A DNA stretch of 64,000 bases from Candidatus Limosilactobacillus merdigallinarum (GTDB taxonomy: Bacteria; Bacillota; Bacilli; Lactobacillales; Lactobacillaceae): the NCBI GenBank assembly GCA_019114515.1, contig DXFH01000002.1:103266-167265 (forward strand), read 5' to 3'. Below the pieces are notes generated by a model, which made no database searches, was not told where the DNA came from, and was given only the letters and a program-made list of their open reading frames with translations. Shown piece after piece: positions 40,446 to 49,314 of this stretch (its first letter is position 1; every line of letters starts with the position of its first letter). The translations under genes and the position numbers were made by a program.

Positions 40446-40997
40446 CTAATTGTGGTCATCCTGATCAGGAAATAATTGTTTGAGTTTAGCGAGACGTGGA
40501 TCAACACTTTGATTTTTCTGCTCCGTATGAGTCTGCTCATCAATTACCTGCCAACCCTTGCCAGCGGGAAATTTTTGACCAGCCTTCTCTTTTGCAGAAA
40601 GAACTTTGGTTGGAATCTGCTCATAGATATTTTCAACCAGTGCATTGTCAAAATCAATCATCGTCTGATCATTTTCTAAGACAAACACTAATTCATCGTC
40701 GTCATATAATGCACGGTGATCAGGATCAGCCGTGTAATTTTCGACGAAGGTAAAATCGAGCGGTAATTCAACCTCAGTTAATGAACGCGTGGAAGGAACC
40801 GTCAGCTTAGTCTGCACGCGAACGACTATCGTCGCATCGCCATTGTGATAAGTAACGTCTCCTTTTACACGCACACCCGTAACATCCAGAATCTCTTCTG
40901 GAAAGCGGGTCGTTAAGGGTGCTTTCAGATCAAAAGTACTATCGATATGAAGTGGCTCCCGGGAATACCGGTGCAACTCAGATAACGACCATTTCAC
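40446..40997 (-). CDS. YceD family (DUF177) protein
   Basis: MKWSLSELHRYSREPLHIDSTFDL... gene pair with rpmF as usual for YceD. Confidence 0.9.
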   Translation of the reverse strand: MKWSLSELHRYSREPLHIDSTFDLKAPLTTRFPEEILDVTGVRVKGDVTYHNGDATIVVRVQTKLTVPSTRSLTEVELPLDFTFVENYTADPDHRALYDDDELVFVLENDQTMIDFDNALVENIYEQIPTKVLSAKEKAGQKFPAGKGWQVIDEQTHTEQKNQSVDPRLAKLKQLFPDQDDHN

Positions 40998-41052
40998 AGT
41001 ACTAGCCTCCTAATTGCAACGTGCCTAATTATACTCAACCGCATGTGGAATG

Positions 41053-42207
41053 TCAACGGTCTTTACTTGACAGCTCCATAATTGGTGCACGTTTAAGGTC
41101 CTGTTCGTCATTGGTAAAGTTTTGGTAGAGTTTACCTGCCCGGTAATCCAGGTCTAATAAACCATTATGCAAAGTCTGATCAACCTTAGTGATAAGTGGC
41201 AAAGACAAGTCCTTTTTTACTTGATGCAAATATGCTTGGCCGCGTTGATTAAAACCAAGCAGCCGAATATACGGATGCTTAATCGTCCAATCAACCTGGT
41301 CTTGCGTTGCTTCTAAGCATAGGTACAGAAAAAGACGCAATAAATGGGCGTATGTATAGCGCTTCGTTTTAGCCTGATGCATTAGGCTCTTGAAATCCAG
41401 GCTGCGACTGGCAGCTTGCTTCAGCCTATTCTCCAGTCCTTCAGCCATCGAGTAAGTTTTAGCAAGCTGACTAGCAGGAGCTTGGATAAGATGATTGCGT
41501 AAAATCATAAACAGCTGGTCCATTGCTGGCACCTGCTGTAAGTCTTTAAGCAGTGACCAAGTAGTTGCCGGCACCGCCTGCTTTACCAATGCATCATTAC
41601 CTTTAACTAAAGCTTCGCGAATGGCACTGGCACTCGCAATATGTCCATTGATGTGCAGATCATGATAGTCACTGCCCCGTCGCTGAATTGCGTGTAAATG
41701 CAGCGGCCACTTTTCATGAATTACTTTCTTGTAATAGGTAAATGCCAAAATATCGTTGGGATCGCGTAGGCTATGCCCCGTAACTGCTTCTAGCTGTTGA
41801 TTAAACTGAGTAGCATAAGTCTGATCATAATTTTGAAAGGCGGCCTGTTGAAATTGCTTTTCTGCTGCTACTAGCGCTGCAAAATCCCATTCTGGATGTT
41901 CAGCGCCAAAGACCAAGTCGCTTATTTGTAGGTCATGCAAAATAGTTAACGCACCATTGGCAAAGCGATCGGCCGGTTGGACCACAAACACTAGGGGCAG
42001 TTCAACGACTAAATCGGCCCCATTCAATAATGCCATCCGCGTACGTGTCCACTTATCTATTACGGCCGGTTCACCACGCTGGGTAAAATTGCCACTCATT
42101 ACCACAACAACTGCATCTGCTCTTGATAGACGCTTGGCCGCCTGTAGATGGTGCAAGTGGCCATTATGGAAAGGATTGTATTCAGCTATTAGTCCTACTG
42201 CACGCAT
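41053..42207 (-). CDS. tmcAL: tRNA(Met) cytidine acetate ligase / nucleotidyltransferase
   Basis: MRAVGLIAEYNPFHNGHLHHLQAAKRLSRADAVVVVMSGNFTQRGEPAVIDKWTR. Confidence 0.94.
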   Translation of the reverse strand: MRAVGLIAEYNPFHNGHLHHLQAAKRLSRADAVVVVMSGNFTQRGEPAVIDKWTRTRMALLNGADLVVELPLVFVVQPADRFANGALTILHDLQISDLVFGAEHPEWDFAALVAAEKQFQQAAFQNYDQTYATQFNQQLEAVTGHSLRDPNDILAFTYYKKVIHEKWPLHLHAIQRRGSDYHDLHINGHIASASAIREALVKGNDALVKQAVPATTWSLLKDLQQVPAMDQLFMILRNHLIQAPASQLAKTYSMAEGLENRLKQAASRSLDFKSLMHQAKTKRYTYAHLLRLFLYLCLEATQDQVDWTIKHPYIRLLGFNQRGQAYLHQVKKDLSLPLITKVDQTLHNGLLDLDYRAGKLYQNFTNDEQDLKRAPIMELSSKDR

Positions 42208-42953
42208 CAGTCCACCTTCTGACATTCAAAGAACCAGCGCGTGGTCTTATCGCTAATAGGATGCTGACCAAAATCGCTCGTAATAACAGGCTTATTAAAA
42301 CCAGCACTTTGAACTGCCTGAGTTACCGATGCAAGTCCATAAGCACGTTCAAAATGCGTTTCAGTGCCCCGCCGATAGAGGCCATTATTTTGACGGTAGA
42401 AAAACGTCAGATCATGAATTACGCCATGAGGCACATCATCATACTGATAGCTGGACCACATAAAGGCTCGTTGACCATCTGGATCTTCGTAATTATACAT
42501 ATAGCCTGGATAAACAACATCCGTTTGATAAGGCGTGATCATATCAAACAGGAACTTACCGCCTATACGTAAATGCTGATAAACCTGCTGCATGCTTTCA
42601 GTTACCTGGTCAATATTTTCCAGGTAGTTCAAAGAGTCGGCAAAACAGGTAACCAAATCGTATTGTCCTAAACCCTTTAAGTCCGTCATATCGGCGCAAA
42701 CCAGTTTTAAAGGCACCTGAGATGCATCTGCATGAGCTTGTGCCAGCGTGAGCATATCCTCTGAAAAATCCAGATCGCAAACACTGTAACCCTTTTGCGC
42801 AAGAAGTACACCCAGCCGGCCAGCACCGCCTGCTAGATCAAGCACCTGTTTAGTATTTTCGGAGCGATGTTTTTCAACATAATTTGCCCATTCTTCATAC
42901 AAGTGCTCATCAAACAGGTCATCGTAAAATTGCGCAAACGATTGGTAAATCAT
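42207..42953 (-). CDS. Class I SAM-dependent methyltransferase (YqeM-like)
   Basis: YQSFAQFYDDLFDEHLYEEWANYVEKH ... VLDLAGGAGRLGVLLAQKGYSVCDLDFSEDML. Confidence 0.92.
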   Translation of the reverse strand: MIYQSFAQFYDDLFDEHLYEEWANYVEKHRSENTKQVLDLAGGAGRLGVLLAQKGYSVCDLDFSEDMLTLAQAHADASQVPLKLVCADMTDLKGLGQYDLVTCFADSLNYLENIDQVTESMQQVYQHLRIGGKFLFDMITPYQTDVVYPGYMYNYEDPDGQRAFMWSSYQYDDVPHGVIHDLTFFYRQNNGLYRRGTETHFERAYGLASVTQAVQSAGFNKPVITSDFGQHPISDKTTRWFFECQKVD

Positions 42954-43313
42954 TTAATCTTTGACCCACTGATCAATCTTTGCCAATGGGGCATCGGACC
43001 ACAATTTCTCCAAATTGTAAAAGTGCCGGGTCTCATCACGAAAGACGTGGACTACCACATCGCCTAAATCAATCAGTACCCAGCGGGCCTCACGCTTACC
43101 TTCAATACTGCCAATATTGACACCATTTTCATGTGCTTTTTCAACAATGGCGTTAACAATGGCTTGTACTTGCCGGTTAGAGCCCCCTGTCATCACCACA
43201 AAGTAATCGGCCATTGGGCTTAATTGATCCACCTTCAGGGCAACGATATCTTCTGCCCGGCGGCCATCCGCAGCCTTCACAACCATTTCCAATAATTGTT
43301 TGCTATCCATCAA
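42954..43313 (-). CDS. rsfS: Ribosome silencing factor
   Basis: KAADGRRAEDIVALKVDQLSPMADYFVVMTGGSNRQVQAI ... VLIDLGDVVVHVFRDETRHFYNLEKLW. Confidence 0.95.
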   Translation of the reverse strand: MMDSKQLLEMVVKAADGRRAEDIVALKVDQLSPMADYFVVMTGGSNRQVQAIVNAIVEKAHENGVNIGSIEGKREARWVLIDLGDVVVHVFRDETRHFYNLEKLWSDAPLAKIDQWVKD

Positions 43314-43925
43314 TCAAAGATCCTTTCTATACTGTGGTACCCACGCGTTATACGTCGTTAATGTCTGTGGGTATACGGGTTGATTGTTGTCAATTAAATA
43401 TTCTAACGTGTGCTTAGTCTGGTAAGCCACAGCAGCACCCAAATCGTGCTTACACAGTTTACGGGCACGGTCGACTCCTTCAAAGTCTCTGGCCGGCTCA
43501 ATATAATCAGCCATATAAATAATTTGGGCCAGTTTGGTCATGTATGTTCCACCAACTGTGTGCTGGCGAATGGCATCTAAAATATCTTCCGACTGCACGC
43601 CTAATTCGTCTTTCACCATTTCAGCACCAACTACGCCATGCCAGATTGCATTGCCGTAATTTAATAATTCGGGGTCTAATTTTTTAACTTTGATCACCGC
43701 AATAAAATCTTTGTCCGGCCGCTGTTTTGCATAGTCATGGCATAGACCAGCAATACTAGCCGCTTCAACATCGGTTCCAAAACGCTTGGCCATTTTCATT
43801 GCGACTTTTTCTACCCGTTTAACATGAGCAAAACGGCTATCTGATAAAGCAGCGTGCAGCTTATCTAACAATTGCTCACGCGTCAACGGAATTAAATGTT
43901 CATGATATTGAATCTGATCATTCAA
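43314..43925 (-). CDS. yqeK: HD domain protein YqeK (bis(5'-nucleosyl)-tetraphosphatase, symmetrical type)
   Basis: Likely TTG start overlapping the nadD stop; SRFAHVKRVEKVAMKMAKRF, AGLCHDYAKQRP, IWHGVVGAEMVKDELGV. Confidence 0.9.
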   Translation of the reverse strand: MNDQIQYHEHLIPLTREQLLDKLHAALSDSRFAHVKRVEKVAMKMAKRFGTDVEAASIAGLCHDYAKQRPDKDFIAVIKVKKLDPELLNYGNAIWHGVVGAEMVKDELGVQSEDILDAIRQHTVGGTYMTKLAQIIYMADYIEPARDFEGVDRARKLCKHDLGAAVAYQTKHTLEYLIDNNQPVYPQTLTTYNAWVPQYRKDL

Positions 43926-44550
43926 GATACAATTGATGCTCCTTAATATAATCTTCAACGGCATCGGGAACCATGTATTTAATGGAACGTCCGTCATGAA
44001 TGCGTGCGCGAATATCACTGGATGAAAAGTCAACCTGTGGCGTGTCGACCCAAATCACCGGATAATCACTATGATTGCGCGCTCCGGGACGGCGAACCCC
44101 CACAAAATTGACTAATTTTAACAGTTCGTTAATCCGGTGCCATTTCGGCAGATAATCAACCATATCGCCACCAATGATAAAGTAGTAGTCAATTTCTGGG
44201 TGTTTCTTTTTCAATTCTACCATCGTGTCATATGTGTAACTAACGCCACCACGGGTAATTTCAGCCAGTTCCAAGCCCAAAAAAGGATTGTCCGCAATTG
44301 CTAGTTTCAGCATTGCAACCCGGTATTTAGCGGCTAAAGCGTCTTTATGGTCTACATGCGGCGGCTGCATGTCAGGCATGAGGTATACCCGATCTAAGCA
44401 AAGGGCCTTGCCCACCTGATCAGCAACCAGTAAATGACCATTGTGGACCGGATTAAACGTTCCGCCATACAACCCCACCCGCCGGTGCGGAATCGTCGTT
44501 ACCCGTTGAAATTGCAATTGTGGAGTTGTACCATACGTTGACTTCGCCAT
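43918..44550 (-). CDS. nadD: Nicotinate-nucleotide adenylyltransferase
   Basis: VGLYGGTFNPVHNGHLLVADQV, VYLMPDMQPPHVDHK, FSSSDIRARI. Confidence 0.96.
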   Translation of the reverse strand: MAKSTYGTTPQLQFQRVTTIPHRRVGLYGGTFNPVHNGHLLVADQVGKALCLDRVYLMPDMQPPHVDHKDALAAKYRVAMLKLAIADNPFLGLELAEITRGGVSYTYDTMVELKKKHPEIDYYFIIGGDMVDYLPKWHRINELLKLVNFVGVRRPGARNHSDYPVIWVDTPQVDFSSSDIRARIHDGRSIKYMVPDAVEDYIKEHQLYLE

Positions 44551-44564
44551 ACTGGTCGCCCCAT

Positions 44565-44876
44565 TTATAATTTAGATACGCGCCGTGATAGGTCACGCAG
44601 TTCTGTCTTTTTAGAAGGCTTAAATAATACCAATACCCGGCCGATCGTCTGGACCACCTGAATATCGGAATTATCTTCAATGTATTCCTTGACGTCAGCA
44701 GTCGAAACGTCCGCATTCTGCAGAATATTGACCTTAATCAACTCACGCCGGTCAAGGGCACCTTCTAATTGTGACAGCCAAACCGGTGACAATCCGTTTT
44801 TGCCCACTGCAAAAATCGGCTGTAGTTGGTTAGCGTGTGCTCGTAAAAATCGTTTTTGTTTGCCTCGTAATTGCAT
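44565..44876 (-). CDS. yhbY: YhbY family RNA-binding protein (CRM domain)
   Basis: LRGKQKRFLRAHANQLQPIFAVGKNGLSPVWLSQLEGALDRRELIKVNIL. Confidence 0.95.
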   Translation of the reverse strand: MQLRGKQKRFLRAHANQLQPIFAVGKNGLSPVWLSQLEGALDRRELIKVNILQNADVSTADVKEYIEDNSDIQVVQTIGRVLVLFKPSKKTELRDLSRRVSKL

Positions 44877-44887
44877 ATTTGTGCTCC

Positions 44888-46003
44888 TTAAATCATTGCT
44901 CGTCTAATCAAGACTGAAACGCCGGCAGGTGCCCAGCCAGCAACCGTAACGCCAGCTGGGACGGTAATCCAGCCTAAGCCTTCAAACACAATGTCGCTCT
45001 TTTGTTCAGTCGTAAATTCATACCGCGTCAGCTCCGGTATCTGGCCAACTTCATCCTTCGTCGGGGGCGTTAATAGATCACCCAAGTGTTTTTTATAGAA
45101 ACTGTCCGCATTAGCCAGCTTAGTTCGATGCAGCTTCAGATTGTTGTCAAAGTAAGCCACAAAGCCCGCATGCGGGCCATTCAGATAGTCGAAGCGACCA
45201 ATGCCACCAAGGAAGATGGTCTGCTGATCATCTAACTGATAAGTCTTGGGCTTCAATTCTTTCTGTGGTGAGACCAATTTCAGGTCCTTAGCTGGCAAAA
45301 CATGGGCCATCTGGTGCTCATGAATAATCCCTGGAGTATCAATTAACTGATGACCATCGTCCAGCGGAATTTCAATCTTATCCAAAGTGGTACCGGGAAA
45401 ACGGGAAGTAGTGATCAGGTCCTTGACCCCTGTCCGTAAAGCAATAATCTGGTTAATCAAAGTCGACTTGCCGACATTAGTAACCCCAACTACATATACG
45501 TCACGATTTTGCCGGTACTTTTCAATTAAGGCCAACAGTTCCTCAATTTGGTGATTCTTCTTTGCTGACACTAGAGTTGTCGCAATTGGTCGGATACCTG
45601 CCTGGTTAACCTGTTGCCGCATCCAATCAGTTAAACGAGTGCGATGCAATGACCGGGGCAAAATATCTTCTTTATTGCCGACCAGTAAAACCGGATTATT
45701 GCCCACAAAGCGATGCAGGCCAGGAATCAAACTGCCGTTTAAATCAAATATATCCACAACGTAGACAATTAAAGACTTCGTATCGCGAATTTGACTGAGC
45801 AAACGCAAAAAGTCGTCATCGCTCAAAGAAACCGGGGCAATTTCATTATAGTGACGTAGGCGAAAGCAGCGTTGACAGTATAACTCGCCGCTTGCCATCC
45901 CCTTTTTAACCGCTGACTGTGGCGTATAACCAACCTTGTGCGGATCAGTGGACTGAATCACTGCACCACAGCCAATACAACGTAATTCTTCCTGATTATC
46001 CAT
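44888..46003 (-). CDS. yqeH: Ribosome biogenesis GTPase YqeH
   Basis: Zinc finger CIGCG...CQRCF; permuted GTPase VGNKEDILP, VTNVGKSTLIN, FPGTTLDKIEIPL. Confidence 0.96.
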   Translation of the reverse strand: MDNQEELRCIGCGAVIQSTDPHKVGYTPQSAVKKGMASGELYCQRCFRLRHYNEIAPVSLSDDDFLRLLSQIRDTKSLIVYVVDIFDLNGSLIPGLHRFVGNNPVLLVGNKEDILPRSLHRTRLTDWMRQQVNQAGIRPIATTLVSAKKNHQIEELLALIEKYRQNRDVYVVGVTNVGKSTLINQIIALRTGVKDLITTSRFPGTTLDKIEIPLDDGHQLIDTPGIIHEHQMAHVLPAKDLKLVSPQKELKPKTYQLDDQQTIFLGGIGRFDYLNGPHAGFVAYFDNNLKLHRTKLANADSFYKKHLGDLLTPPTKDEVGQIPELTRYEFTTEQKSDIVFEGLGWITVPAGVTVAGWAPAGVSVLIRRAMI

Positions 46004-46526
46004 GCAACTCCTCCTGCCACTTCATATCCTCATATTTGTACTGCAATGCTTTCATAATCATATTACCCATAAAGCGGTTGGGCCAAGTGACCCACTTGTC
46101 GGTCGAAATAAGGGGCTTTACTAATACACTGCGAACACCAGCGCGATGGGCGGCCATGACATCGGTCATCAATTGATCGCCCACCATCACTACCTCATGC
46201 TTATTCAGGCCCAAGCGTTTACGCGCATTATTGATTCCCCAACTAAGAGGCTTCAATGAACGCGCAACAAAAGGCAAGTTCAATTTTTCCACAGCGCGGC
46301 CCACTCGGTCAGCACTATTGTTAGAGATGACAATTAAAGGAATCCCTGTCGCATGCAGCTCATCCATCCAGTGATGCAGTTCAGGAGTACCATCGGGATT
46401 ATTCCAAGCAATCAGGGTATTATCCAAGTCAGAAAACACGGCCCGGATGCCCTCTTTTTTTAATTGTGCAGGTGAAAGATCATATACAGTTTTGACCATC
46501 CACGTTGGTTTAAATGCTTCTAACAA
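45996..46526 (-). CDS. yqeG: YqeG family HAD IIIA-type phosphatase
   Basis: GIRAVFSDLDNTLIAWNNPDGTPEL, VISNNSADRV, MVGDQLMTDVMAAHRAGVRSVLVKPL. Confidence 0.95.
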   Translation of the reverse strand: MLEAFKPTWMVKTVYDLSPAQLKKEGIRAVFSDLDNTLIAWNNPDGTPELHHWMDELHATGIPLIVISNNSADRVGRAVEKLNLPFVARSLKPLSWGINNARKRLGLNKHEVVMVGDQLMTDVMAAHRAGVRSVLVKPLISTDKWVTWPNRFMGNMIMKALQYKYEDMKWQEELHG

Positions 46527-46774
46527 AATGTTACCTCGTCTAATTCTTTTTATTATTAATTATACCGACAGTCACAAAGGGGTTCAATTATCTAATAAAT
46601 TCAATGAAAACAACTAACTAGTATTGCCTGACTTTCTTGTTAAGCTTTAACATTATGGGATTAAACTTTCCCAGCATTAGGTTACCATTTACAGGATCTA
46701 AGAAGGACTCACATTGTAGTCACTGCTTGCAGTAATGCGATCTAAAACGGCAACTAACATTAACGATTAATCAC

Positions 46775-46919
46775 ATTACTTGCGACTGCGCGGCGGTCTC
46801 AGTACCGAAATTCAACTTAGCGGGGTACCGCTTAGTCGAAGCCTCAGTTTGAAGACCGGCAAAGACGGGCTTCAAATGATGGCCGCTACGATCCAGAACA
46901 GCCGAGCTAAGCAAGTAAT
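46775..46919. ncRNA. Putative structured intergenic element, copy 1 (strand undetermined)
   Basis: Core 46793-46897 roughly 78-80% identical by eye to 55594-55695; internal hairpin AGCGG-GGTA-CCGCT; flanked by perfect inverted arms ATTACTTGC / GCAAGTAAT. Confidence 0.5.
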
Positions 46920-46965
46920 AGGTTATCTATCTAAAATATTCCTACTCAGCTAATGCCTTGGATAA

Positions 46966-47014
46966 GCAAAGACCTCTTAGCATCAGGTAAAGCCGAACGC
47001 CAAGAGGTCTTTTA
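46966..47014. terminator. Intrinsic terminator downstream of rplT (also T-rich on + strand)
   Basis: AAAGACCTCTTAGcatcaggtaaagccgaacgCCAAGAGGTCTTTTAT. Confidence 0.8.
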
Positions 47015-47035
47015 TATCATATTCAAATGACAAGC

Positions 47036-47389
47036 TTAGTTTAATGCCTGCTTAGCTTGGTCAACGATGGCCTTGAAAGCATCTGCATCGTTCACAGCCA
47101 AGTCAGCCAGCATCTTACGGTTAATGTCGATGTTAGCCAGCTTCAAGCCGTGCATCAGCTTGCTGTAGCTAATGTCATTCATACGGGCACCGGCGTTGAT
47201 CCGGGCAATCCATAATTCACGGAACTTACGCTTGTTAACCTTACGATCACGGAAGGCGTAAGTACCACTCTTCATTACTTGGTCCTTAGCAGTCTTAAAA
47301 AGACGGTGCTTGGACATCGTGTAACCCTTTGCTAATTTCATAATGCGCTTACGACGAGCGCGCGTAACTGTTCCACCCTTAACTCGCAT
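47036..47389 (-). CDS. rplT: 50S ribosomal protein L20
   Basis: [67 protein letters not shown]. Confidence 0.98.
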   Translation of the reverse strand: MRVKGGTVTRARRKRIMKLAKGYTMSKHRLFKTAKDQVMKSGTYAFRDRKVNKRKFRELWIARINAGARMNDISYSKLMHGLKLANIDINRKMLADLAVNDADAFKAIVDQAKQALN

Positions 47390-47433
47390 AGTGGTCTCCT
47401 CCTATTTTTTCGAATTAACTTTCAATTCAGGTA

Positions 47434-47631
47434 TTAAGCGTAAGGAAGCATCTTCTTGAAACGATTCTTGTTAGTCTTGTCCATCATGCTTAATCCACGT
47501 AATTGACGACGCTGTTTCTTGGTCTTACCGTGGAAACGGTGGCTGGTGAATGAGTTACCACTCTTGAATCCACCCTTTGCAGTACGCTTGAAACGCTTTG
47601 CAGCAGCGCGATTAGTCTTCATCTTTGGCAT
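47434..47631 (-). CDS. rpmI: 50S ribosomal protein L35
   Basis: MPKMKTNRAAAKRFKRTAKGGFKSGNSFTSHRFHGKTKKQRRQLRG. Confidence 0.98.
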   Translation of the reverse strand: MPKMKTNRAAAKRFKRTAKGGFKSGNSFTSHRFHGKTKKQRRQLRGLSMMDKTNKNRFKKMLPYA

Positions 47632-47649
47632 AAGTATTCCCTACCTTCT

Positions 47650-48180
47650 TTAATTTTTTGCCTTATCAGTAATTGGGGCAAGCGTTAAGAACATGCTGCG
47701 ACCTTCCATCTTAGGACGCTGAACAACTGTAGCAATGTCCTTAGTTTCTTCCGCCATACGTTCGATCATGTCTCGACCGATATCCTTGTGGGTAATGGCA
47801 CGACCACGGAAGCGCAAAGAAACACGAACTTTATCACCCTTGGCGATAAACTTACGAACCCGATTTAACTTAACGTTGAAGTCGTTAGTATCGATCGTAG
47901 GACTCAGGCGGATTTCCTTAACCGCTTGGGTCTTTTGATTCTTACGAGCTTCACGTTCCTTCTTCTGCATCTGAAAACGATACTTTCCGTAGTCCATGAT
48001 CCGGGCAACCGCAGGACGAGCCTTTGGTGCTACCAAAACCAGATCGAGGCCAGCATCTTCAGCTAATTGCAATGCTTCCCGTTTGGACTTGATCCCGAGT
48101 TGTTCGCCGTTTTGATCAATCAAACGAACTTCCCGTGCACGAATACCGTTGTTGACATTCATTCCCTGAGCTATGGCAAT
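47650..48180 (-). CDS. infC: Translation initiation factor IF-3, probable non-AUG (ATT) start
   Basis: IRAREVRLIDQNGEQLGIKSKREALQLAEDAGLDLVLVAP; only ATG at 48162 is ~21 nt from the GGAGG; ATT at 48180 (or ATA at 48174) fits IF-3 N-terminal alignment. Confidence 0.9.
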   Translation of the reverse strand: MAIAQGMNVNNGIRAREVRLIDQNGEQLGIKSKREALQLAEDAGLDLVLVAPKARPAVARIMDYGKYRFQMQKKEREARKNQKTQAVKEIRLSPTIDTNDFNVKLNRVRKFIAKGDKVRVSLRFRGRAITHKDIGRDMIERMAEETKDIATVVQRPKMEGRSMFLTLAPITDKAKN

Positions 48181-48199
48181 ACACCTCCAATTTGATAAC

Positions 48200-48345
48200 G
48201 AAAGAAGAAGCAAAAAAGCGAGGTGCAAAACACACCCCGCTAACGCCGATCACTCGACGAAATTTCTACTAGTCAGCCCGGTCACTCTAGTCACCAAGGC
48301 GAGAAGCGGGTGCTTCTGCTTTTCTTTCAACAGTTATATAGACTA
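48200..48345 (-). promoter_or_regulatory. Putative L20-type leader/attenuator of infC-rpmI-rplT
   Basis: minus strand structured leader ending in terminator GCGGGGTGtgttttgCACCTCGCTTTTTTGC just upstream of the infC RBS. Confidence 0.7.
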
Positions 48346-48381
48346 CAAGCTTTATGGCCCAATGTCAAGGGACCCATCAAA

Positions 48382-49314
48382 TTAATCCTTAACCCGTAAG
48401 TTTTTACCGGAAATAACCAATTCTCTAGATAAGAAGCGAATTCTTTCCATGATTCTTTGTGCTTTCAGTGGTTCCGAGCCGCCGTTGTTATCCTGGGCCA
48501 AGTGGGCGGTTAACTCGTCCATGGTGAAGTTTGATGAGAAGAAGGTTGGTAATTCCTCTTGCATCCGGTATTCGAGAATAACGCCCAGCACTTCATCGCG
48601 CAGCCATGGTGACAAAGTATCAGCACCAATGTCATCTAGCATCAGGATCGGTGCTGCCTTAACCTGGTCGCGCAATTGATCAGTAGTGTTATTGCCAATC
48701 GCACTCTTCATCTTGACGGCAAAGGTGGGAAAGTGCACCAAGGTACTCCTAATTCCTTTGTGTGCCAATGCATTCGCTAATGCACCCAATAAATAAGTCT
48801 TACCCACACCAAATTTGCCGGTGAGATAGTAACCAGGCATAAAGTGCTGACCATCATATTCTTGGCTAAAGGAAACTAATTTACCAAAGGCCGCTGTCCG
48901 ACTGGGCGAGCTATTAGCCCCTTCCAGCCAAAAATCATGGAAATTGGCCTGTCGAATGTTGCGGGGCATATCCATTGTAGAAACCCGATCATGTAGTTCC
49001 TGGGCTGCCTGTTGCTCCATATGCTCCTTAGTCGGGACATAGGAAACATCAATCTGTCCGGCTGCGTATACCAAGCGAGGGGTATAACCAGGAGCAACAC
49101 TCACGCCACCTTGTTTGATAATGTTCTTTTGGTGAACATATTCGTAGAGCTTCGACTCGCCCCTTTGAATAGCCTCTTTTGATAGGTCCGCCTGGTGGAC
49201 AGTCAAAAATTGCTTTACATCATTATCGGCAAAGACCTCTGCCATGAATTGCTGCATCTGGTTGCTTTGATTTTGATTCTGCCAGAAATTATTTACTGCT
49301 TTCATCCTTTTCAC
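48382..49314 (-). CDS. dnaI: Primosomal protein DnaI (helicase loader)
   Basis: GYYLTGKFGVGKTYLLGALANALAHKG Walker A; PILMLDDIGADTLSPWLRDEVLGVILEYRM. Confidence 0.95.
   Translation of the reverse strand: MKRMKAVNNFWQNQNQSNQMQQFMAEVFADNDVKQFLTVHQADLSKEAIQRGESKLYEYVHQKNIIKQGGVSVAPGYTPRLVYAAGQIDVSYVPTKEHMEQQAAQELHDRVSTMDMPRNIRQANFHDFWLEGANSSPSRTAAFGKLVSFSQEYDGQHFMPGYYLTGKFGVGKTYLLGALANALAHKGIRSTLVHFPTFAVKMKSAIGNNTTDQLRDQVKAAPILMLDDIGADTLSPWLRDEVLGVILEYRMQEELPTFFSSNFTMDELTAHLAQDNNGGSEPLKAQRIMERIRFLSRELVISGKNLRVKD

Noticed and set aside
46821-46832. GGGGTACCGC in copy 1 of the repeated element resembles a T-box core (AGGGTGGTACCGCG)
   Set aside because: Not conserved in copy 2, no specifier or terminator geometry, and no aminoacyl-tRNA synthetase or amino acid gene downstream.
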